Positions 13,061 to 24,985 of a DNA stretch of 64,000 bases are shown piece after piece. The stretch spans positions 2,170,001-2,234,000 of the forward strand of contig JANATG010000004.1 in assembly GCA_029449235.1 (NCBI GenBank), read 5' to 3'. The number at the start of each line of letters is the position of its first letter. Position 1 is the first letter of the stretch. This DNA is from Linnemannia schmuckeri (lineage: Eukaryota > Mortierellomycota > Mortierellomycetes > Mortierellales > Mortierellaceae). The translations under genes and the position numbers were made by a program. The notes below the pieces were generated by a model. It was not told where the DNA came from. It ran no database searches and saw only the letters and a list, made by a program, of their open reading frames with translations.

Positions 13061-15420
13061 AAGAAAAAAAAAAATCTTAATTTGGCGGCCAACCTCTATC
13101 TGCAAACTTTCACAATTGATTATCCAAGCCTTCGAGAAACGGAGGAATCTGCTGGCTCTCTTCGTATTATGCTATCCGAGAAATCGACACCGCCCTTTTA
13201 TACACACACACGCACACACACCAAAACAAAAGGAGCGCAGTTAGCTGCATATCGGATGCATCGATTGGAATCAGTCCTCTTCTTTTCCCTTCCTTTATCC
13301 CATCTCATTGTTCCCAATAACAACGCCGCATCGGAAGCCGACCACTCGGGGAGGGACAATCCAATTGTGCAGGATGATCCCACCATTCATCCCTCCCCTC
13401 GTGAGACAATCGGACATATAGTCGACACAAAAGGAGGTGAACCATATACTACCACCATTCCATCCAACACCAAAGGAAAACCATCTAAATCCATCTTGCT
13501 TTTCTCGACACCGACACTGGACGATCATGCGGCGTCACTGGACTTTTTTCAGAAGCACAAGGGAAAAATTCAGCCACATGTGTCCTGCCCATTACATTGT
13601 CGTAGGAACGGATCATCATTTCAAATCCAGCCAGTCGCCTTGCCTCTAAATCGCTTTACCCTGGCTGATCCATACACTCTCACACATACCCTTCCGCATC
13701 TTTGCCACAAACGAATGAAAAAAATGGATAACACCTAGTCTGGGTCGCCTATCAACTGGGGCCAGGTCATAGCTTCATGCCAAATGAAGTGGACGGACCT
13801 GGATAATCTGGCCTCCTTTACCTCCCTCCAAAAATGACGCAAAACCAAGAAAAATGCTAACATCATTTATCAACTTGTTCTTCCGAACGAGTAGGACATT
13901 GGACTCTCGGAACTAGTAGTCAGTGGCAGCAAAAGTGTGTTCACCAACACAAGCGCCGACTGACAATACATTAGTGAAAGGGCGTAAGAGCATGAAACAC
14001 AAACAAGTAGAACAACCAGAACAAGATTATCGGTAAGAGTGAGCCCAAAGATCCCACCCACTATTTCGTTCCTTGAACTTGGTATACTCCAGAATATATC
14101 TCAACTATCGAGCCAACGGACATCACCAGCACAAGTGATATCAGCTACAACAACATCGTTGAAGGTGTATTCATACACGGATTAGAACGCATTTTTTCCC
14201 CTTTTGGGTACAGGAGTGGGCAAAATGGAGAAGAAGATGTAGGATGGACCGTGAACAATGGGGGAGGGGGAGGTTGGTCAAGAAAAAGGACTAGGCGACG
14301 CGTTGAGCTTTTACTATGAGAAGGAGCGCGCGTTTGACTGAACCTTGATTTCTGCTACGTTTCCCTCTAATTTTGATGACACAGCCACTCGCTGCAAGAT
14401 GATCGGGGCAGCTTTCTCTCTCACTTGTTTTTCAAGAGTCTTTAACGTTCTACAATTCCATTTCTTTTTCTTTTTACTTTTGTGGTTTTGTGATTTGGGG
14501 GACCACTCAGGTAATTTTTTTTAACGTTGATTGCTTTGAGGGGAAGGAGGTGTCGGAGAGTGGGGTTCGTGTTCTCCATGTTTATTTACTTTCCTACCCT
14601 GTGTTTACTGTTTACCTTCCTCCACCCGACCTGGTGATCTTTCCCCTCTCTCTCCCGCTCTCTTTCGTTTTCTTCCTTTCATCTCCTTCGCTGTGCCTAG
14701 AGTGGGAGTGCAGTGGGCAAAGGGATCCGAAGTCTCTGCTGGATGTCTGACATTGTGGTAAGAATAGGGCTCCACTCCATTCATTCCCTCCGCCTAACCA
14801 GCCCATTTAATTCATTTTAATTTATCAATTAACATACAAGACATCCCTGCGACCACAAGTTTCCTAGCATATTCGCAGTTTAAAGTAAGGATATATCACA
14901 AGAGATCGTTGAGTCCATTTTAAGGAGAACATCGCAGCATCATCTGGGGACCCAGGGCGCTGGGCTAGTGGAGTGTCGGTCATCATTGCTCTTTTCGATT
15001 CAGTCGTCTTGGTTTTTACTTATTTTTTTGTCGTATATTCAATCAGCGGCGCCAGCACCAGCATTTATGTGACCGTTCTGAACAATTGTGGGACCGAATA
15101 CCCACCTTTCTGGAGCCTAAACAATGAGAGCTGAGTAGTTCCTCGACGGTTTGCCCGTGAACATGATTCGGAAAAAGTGTCCTTGGTCTAGAGTTTTATT
15201 CCTGAATTGACCCCACCTCAGTACTACAACATCCCCAAAACCACACATTACGGCTATCTGATTGATCGCTATCAACTTTGGTCACTACGGCGTGTGCCCT
15301 TTGGTTTCATTTCTGGCACTCCATCCGTTTATGGTGTATTTTTCTCTCAAAGACGGAGCCATTGAGTCCATGAGGAGGCTATTCTTGAAGGAGCATTACA
15401 AATTTGTCTCTAACTCGGAT
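13061..15420. other. Spacer before the velvet gene
   Basis: No recognisable gene. The frame open to 13738 has no domain motif and mixed codon use. A smaller pyrimidine-rich patch sits at about 14580-14700 and leads into nothing I can identify. Confidence 0.4.
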
Positions 15421-15712
15421 CCTTTCGCATATAAACCCTTGACATCCTCAACCCCACTCCCAACTCTTAGCTGCCGCCCAACTTTCCCATCTCATTTTTT
15501 ATTTTTCTACTCCCACGTACCTCTTAAATCCCTTACCTTTGTCATTTTGTGTCATGATTATTGCACCTAGCTCGCCTTTGCATCTTGCAGCAGCCACTCA
15601 TTCCTTGTCTTTTCCTTTTTTTTGCACCTCAACTTCTCCATTCTGATATTGTCGCCGCTCCTGTGTCCAAAGATCCTAAGATCCCACAGAAGCTATTGCC
15701 CCCCTCGCCGTC
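15421..15712 (+). promoter_or_regulatory. Probable promoter and leader of the velvet gene
   Basis: C/T-rich sequence with a TATAAA at 15430-15435, about 280 bases before the velvet start codon. The layout matches the leaders of other plus-strand genes here. The TATA element is a sequence match only. Confidence 0.4.
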
Positions 15713-17600
15713 ATGATGGCCCATGAACGTAACAACAGAACCTATGAACTCCAGATGGCTCAGAACCCCGTCAGAGCAAGAATGTGCGGATTTGGTGAGA
15801 AGGTAAGCCGAAGGTTATGTGTTAAATTTGCAGCGAGGGAAAGTAGGTTTATGCATTAACACTCAGCGAAGGACGTTTAGGCGATGAGTTGGACGCCTTT
15901 TGATCTTGGAAAAAAAAAGGAGGAAAAAAGGAACGTCGTCAAAAAGGGGAACCAACAGAAAATGCGTCAAATAGAGTAATAGGGACAGAGTGTGCAGAAT
16001 GTGTAGTAGGGTTGCAACAGCGACCAGCGGCAGTGCCGAACATAACGTATTAAACGTATGTCAGCTGAGGCACCACAAACGACTGTTTCATTTCCGCCAA
16101 CTTATCCTATATATTTGTGCCTTGCCACTTCTAGGATAGGAGACCGATGGACCCACCGCCGATACTCAAGCTTATTGTTCGAAATGAAGATGGAACTTTG
16201 GCGGACGTGAGGTAACTACATACAGGACGACATGGGACCATAAAAATCGTACAATAAGGATATAGGAAGTGCAAGAAGAGTGATACAGAAGGAACAAAGG
16301 GTGATGCAGCTGATAATATAATGTGAGACTCAAACGAGCGGAAAGTCGAAGGACGAGATATATAGATCGCTCGGCCTTGTCCATTCTTTCTTTTTCACAC
16401 ACGGTCGGCTTGTTTTAGATCGATAGAAGCATACAACCCAGCGAAAGGGCAAGAAGGATGAATACTCCCGGCTGACTACTCTGTCTGACTGAGTGAGAGA
16501 ATGCGGTCTGGATTTAAAATATATTAATGAAACCATGCAACATAACTAACATCGGTTTTTGTTTTTATTCCGCATTATGTGCTTGTATTTTAGTCAAATG
16601 GACGTCAACTTTTATATGGTCATTGCTGACATTTACTCGGCAGACCGAACAACGCCTTGCACATTGGTGGCAAACCCGGCGATGGCACCCCAAACCACGT
16701 CACTAATACCCAGCGCCGTCGAGCCAGCAATGTCCGTGATGTCGTTAGCCAACTCCAACCTAATGGCGAGTCGAAACCTGACAGGATCGACCGTAGCATC
16801 AGGAAACCTTCTCTTCAACCTACAGAACGAGCCAGGGGTGTATTTCGTCTTTCAGGACATCAGTGTGAGAAGCGAGGGTATCTTTACGCTCAAATTTTCA
16901 TTTACTTTGCCTCCAACGTAAGTCCTTACCCTTCATTCGCGCGTGTCGTACTCTGTGTTTGATGGCAGTCTATATGTGGATGTAGTTTTCCCAAGAAGTG
17001 GAATCCTTGTCTTTTCTGCTTGGCCCATTTTGAGGGGGACGTGCATTAGTTTGTGTCTATGCAATGTTCTCTCTGACATTTGTTTATCGTCATTGTTATC
17101 ATTTTGCACGACCCATCTTCAGTCCGGACGGACCTCCCTCTTCAGTGATGGCGACTGTATTTTCAGAGCAGTTTACCATTTTCTCGGCCAAGCGTTTCCC
17201 TGGCATGACCGGTAAGCATGTTTGTTTTATTTCGGAAGGGGGGGGGGTTAATTTATATATATATATTTCAGAAAGGAGGTTGTTGTCGCATACTCCTCGA
17301 AACACGTCGTACCCCGTAAGACAACTGACCTCTCCATTCGCGTTTCAATTTGGTGGCAAAAAATCAATAGAGTCTACACCGCTTTCGAAATGCTTTGCAA
17401 AACAAGGCATCAAGATCCCTATCCGAAAGGAACCTCGGATTAGTCGCGCCAAGAGGATGGCCGGAGGAATGGCACTCGATGGACAGGAAAGGAGGGGAAG
17501 TAGTGCAGGAGGAGAGGGTGGTTCTACAGGAATTTCTTCGAGCAACCAGGATAGAGAAATGATGTCTGAAAGCGACGACGATGACGATGGACAAGGATAG
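15713..17600 (+). CDS. Velvet-domain transcriptional regulator
   Basis: Velvet proteins are fungal DNA-binding regulators with an NF-kappaB-like fold that couple development, sporulation and secondary metabolism. Five exons close in frame: 15713-15802, 16135-16211, 16594-16917, 17123-17211 and 17371-17600, giving 269 residues. The domain fills most of the protein. It opens with YELQMAQNP, RARMCGFGEK and the RRPMDPPPILKLIV strand, continues through VNFYMVIADIYS and FVFQDISVRSEG, and ends with FPGM, then STPLSKCFAKQGIKIPIRKE. The C-terminal tail is Gly/Ser-rich and ends in an Asp run. There is an ATG ATG pair at the start; the first is used. Size and absence of long extensions resemble small VelB- or VosA-type members more than VeA, but I cannot assign a subgroup by eye. 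Confidence 0.9.
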
Positions 17601-18797
17601 AGTAAATAGCGGCAGCATATTAGATACAACTCTGGTCCCTCTTCCCTACCTTACCTGATAGTATTTTCTTCCTCCTTCATACCACTCGTCTTTATTTTCT
17701 CACTCTGTTTCCTTGTACATGTACATTGCTTCCTTTTCTTCTTCTCGAAGGGTTTGTGTGAACCCATGAGACCATCGTAATTAACTAGATTTCACGTCCA
17801 GCTTTTTTTATTTTTTCTCTTTTTTGGCAGTCTTTCACTCTTGTGCTTTATACCTTTGGCCACCTATCTGACATCGTTGTGCTCGTTTTTCGATGGCGTA
17901 GGAGAGAACAGTGGCATTTTGAGAGCAGTCGATGTAAGAAGAGTAGAACTGAAGGTGCAAAAAAAAATGGATTGTTGGGTTACAGAAGCGATAGGGATCA
18001 TTATTGGTTTTCGTGGAACGATGAACTGTGATGGGAAGTGTGTATGTGGTGGATGAAAGAGGAAGAGAGAGAGTAGATGGATCCATTTTCGGATGCGGCG
18101 TGCTACTGAAGAAGGGAATGGATCATTTTTGCGTTCCATGCGTGGACATATTTGCTACAGACAGATTAACACACACAAACCTGCACTGAATTGAGAGCAG
18201 AGAGCGCTTTTTCTTTCTTTCTTTCTTTCTTTTTCTGTGTTCTCTCTGCTCCCTATCTGCTTGGCTGTATGTCTGCCTGTCTGTCTGTGGCCTGGCAAGG
18301 TTGGTTGCACCGGCAAGAGGGGTCCGATGGAAGGAGGGAAGATGCCATTGCCAGATATATTGCATTTGTGTTTTGCTTTGCTTTGCTTTGCCTTACTTTG
18401 CTATGTGTTTTCAAGACCAGCTAATGAATTTCCTTTCGTTTTGCCCCTTCCCTCTCCCTTTCCCTTCTCCCACTCTCTCTCTCACACATACACACACACT
18501 ACCTCCCTTTTTCTTCTTCCACTTCCTTCCTCCTCGTCCTTCTTTCCCCCTTTCTCTTCTTTTCCGCCACCATCCTCCTCCTCCTCCCCTCCCCTTCATT
18601 TCCTTCACATCCTCTTTTTCTTTCTTTTTTCTTTCATCCTTCCATCCCTTGCCCACTCAACCCAATTCCTTATCCCCCTCATCCTTCTCATCCTCCTCAT
18701 CTTTTTTGTTTTCATCTGATTATTGCCCCTCTCCCGAGTAACTAGTTCATCATTTCCCCTCACACATCATATACATACACATACATAACAGACTATC
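17601..18797. other. Velvet-Spa2 spacer with the Spa2 leader
   Basis: The first few hundred bases are the likely 3' end of the velvet transcript. From about 18200 the plus strand becomes C/T-rich, with a TTTC repeat (about 18207-18232), a CTTTG repeat (about 18372-18395) and CCTC/TTCC blocks up to 18720. This is the presumed Spa2 promoter and leader. No separate gene is supported. Confidence 0.5.
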
Positions 18798-19735
18798 ATG
18801 AACCAACAAAAACAGGGCCAGTGGCAGCCTCAAACCCAGCCCAACTATAACCAGCAGCAGCAGCAACAAGGCTACGCACCCCATAGACCTCTCCACCCTT
18901 CCGTCTCCGCCTCTCCTTCTTCGCTCTCTGCCGGCGGCCGCTCCAACTCGCCCCAACCTTCCTCGCCCATCAGCCCGAGCATGCACATCAATACCTCCAA
19001 GGTCGGCGGTGGAGCCCCTACCTCCCAGCAGCAACGATCCAACCCGTCCTCGCCTGCCGTCGGATCGGCTGGCAACGTCATGGAGATTGCAGCCAGACAC
19101 TACGAATCCCTCCAGCAGTACCTTCTCGCTCATATCTTGAAAGGTAAACAGCAACAATAATAACAACAACAATAACAATAGTAACAAGGAAGGATACAGA
19201 AAGTAGGAGCGGACGAATTGGGACCAAGGGTTTGATCAAACCAGTCGCTCGATATAGGAGTAGTAAGAAGGGGAGAACGGATGACCATTGATCAATGGAA
19301 ACGTCCGATGTGCCCAATGTCCGTTACGATTTTTATTTCCTTTTTGTTTTGATATTTTTTATTAACTGTCGGAACCCCTTTTTTTTTGTTTATATTATTA
19401 GAAAAACATGGTGTGAGCGAGCAAAGGATCGCTGCCAGAGAAAAGTTGTCTAGGCTGCTGCAGAATCAGCTTCAGGATTTGTCGACCGATGTCTACGATG
19501 AATTGAAACGACGAACCGACGGTGCCCAAGGTATGTGTTCTCTTTCCATCATTCTCTTCCTCTTCAAATTAGCAAATAACCACAACAAACACACGCACAA
19601 AACAAGATACAAAGAACAATCACAATCGGCCGATGTCAGGGAGAAGAATGAAGTAGAAGAACAATGGAATTATGATTTGTATTAAAGTCTTGAGAGCTGG
19701 GATCAGAACGTGATATCATGGTCAAAGTTCAAAGG

Positions 19736-19778
<43 letters not shown>

Positions 19779-22688
19779 GAACAAAATTTATTAAATGCCG
19801 ACAATGTACGTTTTTTTCCTTCTTCCTCATGGTAGTTCCTTTCTTGGCTGTCCAGAATGACTACCATCCAAAGCGCAACCAAGCCCGTCAGAAGTTGGCC
19901 ACTCTTCCTCAGAATCGTTTCAAGGATCTGGCCAGTGATGTCTATGTCCAATTGGAGCGTCAATTCCCCACTTTGCTTGAGATGTTTCCAGTAAGTTTTA
20001 ATCGATGGTGCTATTGACTAGTGCTGTTGGATAGATTAATCTTAACAAGCATGACCTTGTCTTCTATTTTTATACGACATGACATGTACAGCATGATATT
20101 TACCATTTCCCCCTTGAAAATAATAATCATTGTTTGTCTCCGCAATAGTTGAAAGCCCTGGAGGAGAAAGAGTTTCTCTCCCAGCCACCCGCACCAGCAC
20201 CACAGCCTGTCCAGCAGGAGCGTGAAGCCCCCACACCTGTTGTTCAACAGTCAAGTGTCGTTCCCAACATGGCAACATTCACCATTCAGGACAGCTCGAA
20301 CGTGGAGGAGGAGACGTATTACCGCTCGCCCGGCCAGCAGGCCCCAGCATCACCCACAGCTCTGGAAGGAAACGTCAATTTTGCTAGCTTGGACAGTTTG
20401 ATGACCGATATTGGGCATATTGTGGGCAAGGATGGGCCAGATGCTAACAAGTCGGCTTCCGCTGGAGGAAACAACAAGATTTCAGACAAGAAGGCTGATG
20501 CCAATGAGCTCATGAGACTTCCTAAAGACCAGGAGCCAAGAAGCCCTTTGAACGGCCTTGGCATCGATTCAGGATCGGTAAGCCAATTTTTTATTTGCCT
20601 CATGTTTTTGTTGTCTGTCGTATATTATTGCGAACCCTAACTGAAACGCTTGAGCATTGGAGTTGCTGCATTTTTGTTTGACATTTCCTCTTTGTTTTTT
20701 TTTACGTTGCCGTATTAGCAATTGACCGACCAGATGAAACAGGAATACGAGACCCGTATCTCGGCTCTTTGCAAGAGATTGCAACATCTCGAGAGCGAGG
20801 TCGGTGAGGGAGTAAATCGCCCTGAGGGTTCGCGTCTGTCCCAGATCGAGCGCCAGTTGGCTAAGCAGACAGAGCTGTACAATGAGCAAGCTTCCCGAGT
20901 TACCAAGCTGCAGTTGGATTACAACAAAGTCTTGAATGACTATCACGCACAGCTCGAGGTAAGAAAGTGTGATATAATGCAGAATTTACCTGAGTACCAT
21001 GTAAGGGCGTAGCCTATACAGAAGCCTAAAGTACCATCTGCTACTATTTTTTCTTATCTAGACTGTGGATATGGTGAACCAGGAAGTCAAGTCATTGATC
21101 ATGGACAATAAGAGCTTGAAGCAGCGTCATCTGGATGCTGAGGAAGAGCTTCAGCTCGCCTACAACAGGATTAAGCAGCTTGAGGATGAGAACAACGATT
21201 TGAAGGGCGATTTGGAGGATGCACTTCACCGCGAAAAGGTGGCCAAGGAGGAGGCTGGGGCTCGTGCTGTTGTTCGGGAAAACATTGTCAGCGCAGCAGC
21301 TCCCGTGGCCCCAACCAACGCCATCAACATCAATACGAAAGATCATATGAGCAGTCACCACGATGCCCCACGATCCGATGACGCAGACCTGGCCTCTAAG
21401 AACCGCGATGTTGATGATGATGATGATGACTGGAACCAGGGTCGCCAACAGGTTAGAGACAGCACCCTTGTCAACCCCAACTCGGTTATTCATCAGGACA
21501 GTCTGGCCACTTTCCGCAATGCCGTTGATGACTTGTTGTCCGCTGGAAGGTATGTCGTCTTTGAGCTGCGCTAATTTTTTTGCTCCCGGCCCGACCTACC
21601 ATCATTGATGACGATGACCTGCATTAATTGTTCTTGTTCTGATTGCTCTTTTTTCTTTCATATTTCTTCACAAACTCAGATCGGATTCGTCGTCTTCGGT
21701 TCTTTTGGGTATGAAGTCTGTCGTTATTGCCTGCAAGACTGTGACTGAAGACGTCGAGGACTACGAACACGAGACGAATGATAAGCACATCTTTGCGGAT
21801 TTAAAGCAGGAGCTTTCGTCTGGATTGACACAGTTGATGAACTCGGCCAAGGCCCACTCGAACGCCTTTGACGAGGACGAGGATGAGTTTGATCGGTCAT
21901 TGAACGATTTAGAGGCTGCAGCGGACCAGCTGGAGGCTATTGTGATGGACATTGTGAATGTGCCCAAACATAACGGTGGACCCATTAAGGAAAACGGGCA
22001 CCACGGCCGGGATCATCACGACGACGACGACGACGACGACATTCAGCATAAGAATGGGATGAATAATCACGACGGACACCATGGTGGACCCAACGGCAAT
22101 GCCCCCAGTCACAGCGGCAACAGCAACAGCAACAATAATAATGACGACGGTCCCATGGATTCTCAGGACTTGAAGGTACACATTACTGCGATGTGCCCAT
22201 ACATCTAGATCTGTAACAAAATGTTTACTTCTGATCTTGCCAGCGGGATTGGTGACTAACAGCTCTCAATCGTTTCTCCCATGCAATAGATCTATTTGGA
22301 GACGCAAACCGGGCTGATTGTGTCGTCGATTCAGATTCTGTTGAGATCACTTCGATCCAGCTCTGACTCGGAGGGTATTAGCGACGCCTCGGATGATATC
22401 ACCAAGGTGGTTGACCAGGTGATTCGGCAAACACGGATGACGTTGGCGACTCCTGATTTGGTTTCTGCGCCTCAGGCTACAGAGCTGCGTTCGCAAGGAG
22501 AGATGGTTCTCGAGGATCTGGAGAACTCTGTTGATCTCTTGATTGAGATGAAAGAGCAGCTCGAGGCAGAGCCTGACTTGGCCCACTCGTCCTCTGCGGA
22601 GGCCAAGTCTTTGAAGCAAAAGATGGCCAGCGCCAGTTTCGACATTGCCAAATATGCCAAGGAACTCGTCAGTCTCATCGAGGACTAG
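18798..22688 (+). CDS. SPA2: Spa2-family polarisome scaffold protein
   Basis: Spa2 organises the polarisome at hyphal tips and bud sites, tethering formin regulators and MAP-kinase components. Eight exons close in frame: 18798-19143, 19402-19530, 19836-19990, 20149-20577, 20719-20958, 21062-21549, 21680-22175 and 22290-22688, giving 893 residues. Residues 1-100 are Gln/Ser/Pro-rich. Two Spa2 homology repeats follow at about 116-158 (AAREKLSRL, LSTDVYDELKRR) and 160-209 (HPKRNQARQKLATLP, LASDVYVQLERQFP), the defining feature. Coiled coil covers about 355-500. The conserved C-terminal region starts with LLGMKSVVIACKTVTEDV at about 600. An Asp/His/Asn-rich stretch lies near 705-755. Intron 2 carries a 42-base A run, and only its upstream acceptor (GGTAG, 19835) keeps the frame. 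The family is sure; the first exon start is the first ATG after the CT-rich leader. Confidence 0.93.
19736..19777. repeat. Poly-A run (42 bases) in Spa2 intron 2
   Basis: The longest A run in the window, on the sense strand of the Spa2 intron between exons 2 and 3. It lies about 60 bases before the acceptor. Confidence 0.9.
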
Positions 22689-24985
22689 AAACTCGTATTT
22701 CTTTTCTATATCCATATCCTATTTAACGTTTCTGTTTTGCCTTCATCCTGACCCCATATATACGAACCCATACAACGGACCATGACTTTTTTTTGTTCCT
22801 CCATTACAGATGTACACGATACGACATTTTTCTTGACCTAACATTCCCCCACATACGATTAGACATCATTTTTACGAACACTCACAATTACAAGCATTCA
22901 TAATTAAAAGTAGCCGATTTATAATCTTTTTCTATTGCATACGTGTTGGGAGAGATTTCCTTTCATGGGTATATATCGCTACTTGAGTGGAGTATCCTTT
23001 CTTGGGCGAACTATCGTCCCCTTCGCCAAACATCCCGCACACGCCTCCGAATCGACGTGGTGCAAGAGAAACATTTGAGATAAACAAACCGATCAGAAAT
23101 GAATAGAAAGAAGCAAAACACCTGTAAATCCCCCGCGGAGGAAAATTGGTACCCAAATGAGGATAGAGCTGGTGGCAAAGTTAGCGCGACTCTCATTGGG
23201 CCTTTTGTGTGCTGGGTGTCTTTTAGGTGTCAGTTGAGTACCCTCTGATTCCCATCGGTCACACGGGAGGAGAAGGTGTGCATGCATTCATATGCAGGTT
23301 TTCTAGCGTGATGTCAGGGGAAAAAACGAAGGGAAGAGTGAAGGGAAGGGAAGACGAATAAAAAGGGCTCAACTACACTTGTAGAAGGGGAATCACAAGA
23401 GTGAGAGATGAGGTTTAAGGTTCCTATTGCCAAGAAGTAGGGCTCATCACTTTTTTTTCGTTTCTGTTCAGTTGGTTCAAACCAGTCAGTCCGTTAGCGG
23501 TGAGTGAGTGGAGTAGGAACACTGGCTGTTCCGTTTGGTCGTGTGTATGAGTGCACGCCTGATATATGAGAATGAGTAATACTGGAAATATGAATGTTCT
23601 TGTAGGCAGTCTTTTTGCGTTTTCCCAGTATGGTTTTTTCTCACTGAGCAAAGCTTTTTTTTTTTTTTTTTTTTTTTTTGGCAGCGCAGGGTGTAGAGAT
23701 TCCAAACTAAAATATGCCGAGGTAAGAAAAAAACGGAGAGAGGGGGCTTTGCAAAACGCAAGGTTGCATCCTTTTTTTTCCACTTAGGCTTTAGCACGGT
23801 TTCCTCCAATTGAAAGTGAGAAGATGGGTTGACGGTCTCTCTTCCAGCAAATTGAAAACCGTAATTTGCCTTATCGTCTTGTTGCTCAGAATATGAGCAA
23901 GGGAAAAGACAACGCATAACCAACAAAGCGACACAACAATAGCGGACAAAAAGCAGAGGGAGATCCACATGGACGGATGATGATCCGACAAAGTATTCAG
24001 TCGTACTCCAATCCCTCCCGCCTCGATCAGAGCATCCACCCATCTACTCATCCACCCTCATCATAATTTGCCTTTTTGCCCATCCAATAATTATTCCTTA
24101 CTCACCTGCTGTCCTATCCTGCTCTGTCCTGTCCGTCTGCTCCAACTAACCAATTGCTCTTTCCCTTTCCTTCTTCCCCCGCTCATACTCACACCATACA
24201 TACACACATACACACACTGTACACAGTCGCCATCATCCGTCCCCATACCTCATCCTTGGCAGGCTGGCTCTATCACCACTTTTGCTGCCCTTCAAAATTA
24301 GGCTTACCTTACATCGCCTTGCATACCTTTTCTCTCGGCATTTTCTTTTTTTTTTATAACGATGTTTCTCTTCTTCATGTGCACTGCCTCATCTGTGTAC
24401 CCATCCGTTCATATCCTCTGTTCAGTTTTTCATATCCGTTCAATCACTTATGCTTGCTTTGTGTTTCTGACGGTCTGACCTGCCCTGCTTGTCCTGCTTG
24501 CCATGCCTTGCTGCGTCTGTGTGTGTCTGTGTGTGTGTAATGTGTAATTGTTGTGTGTAATATGTTATGTCTGCGTGCTATTGGCAGGTGCACACATAAA
24601 GTACACATACACACACCTCCAATTGATCTGGATGTTTTGTCTTGTCTTGTCCTGGATTAGCTTGCTTGAGTGATCCTAACAAACAAAACAGGGCGAAAGA
24701 GACAGAACTGGCACAAACCCCCCCCCCCCCCCCCTAAGAAACGGAAGAAACTCAGGAACCGAACTCTTCCAAGAGCTTGTTTTTAGCCCAAACGAATATA
24801 ATGCCTTTTTTTTCTAATTGCAAATGAAGTGTCAGAGGAGGAGTTGTTTGTTATTCGATGTTTTTTTTTATTTGATTGAGGAAGCGAACGAAAAGAGGCG
24901 AGGGTATATGTACAAAGGCTAGATGATGATGATGGTGTTTTTGTCTGCAAACAAAGAAAAAGAAAAAGAAGATGCAAGATGCTAT
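22689..24985. other. Spacer between Spa2 and the zinc-finger gene
   Basis: The two genes converge here. No coding gene is supported. A T run lies at 23655-23679 and 18 C at 24718-24735, the only long C run in the window. About 24060-24540 is pyrimidine-rich on the plus strand like a gene leader, but the next feature on the right is the 3' end of a minus-strand gene, so it leads to nothing visible. Confidence 0.5.
24718..24735. repeat. Poly-C run (18 bases)
   Basis: Uninterrupted C run in the spacer downstream of Spa2, unusual among the A/T homopolymers of this window. Its length may be unreliable in sequencing. Confidence 0.85.

Noticed and set aside
15040..15134. Short plus-strand frame with coding-like codons ending in TGA
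   Set aside because: Only about 30 codons, no start or acceptor that convinces, and no family resemblance.
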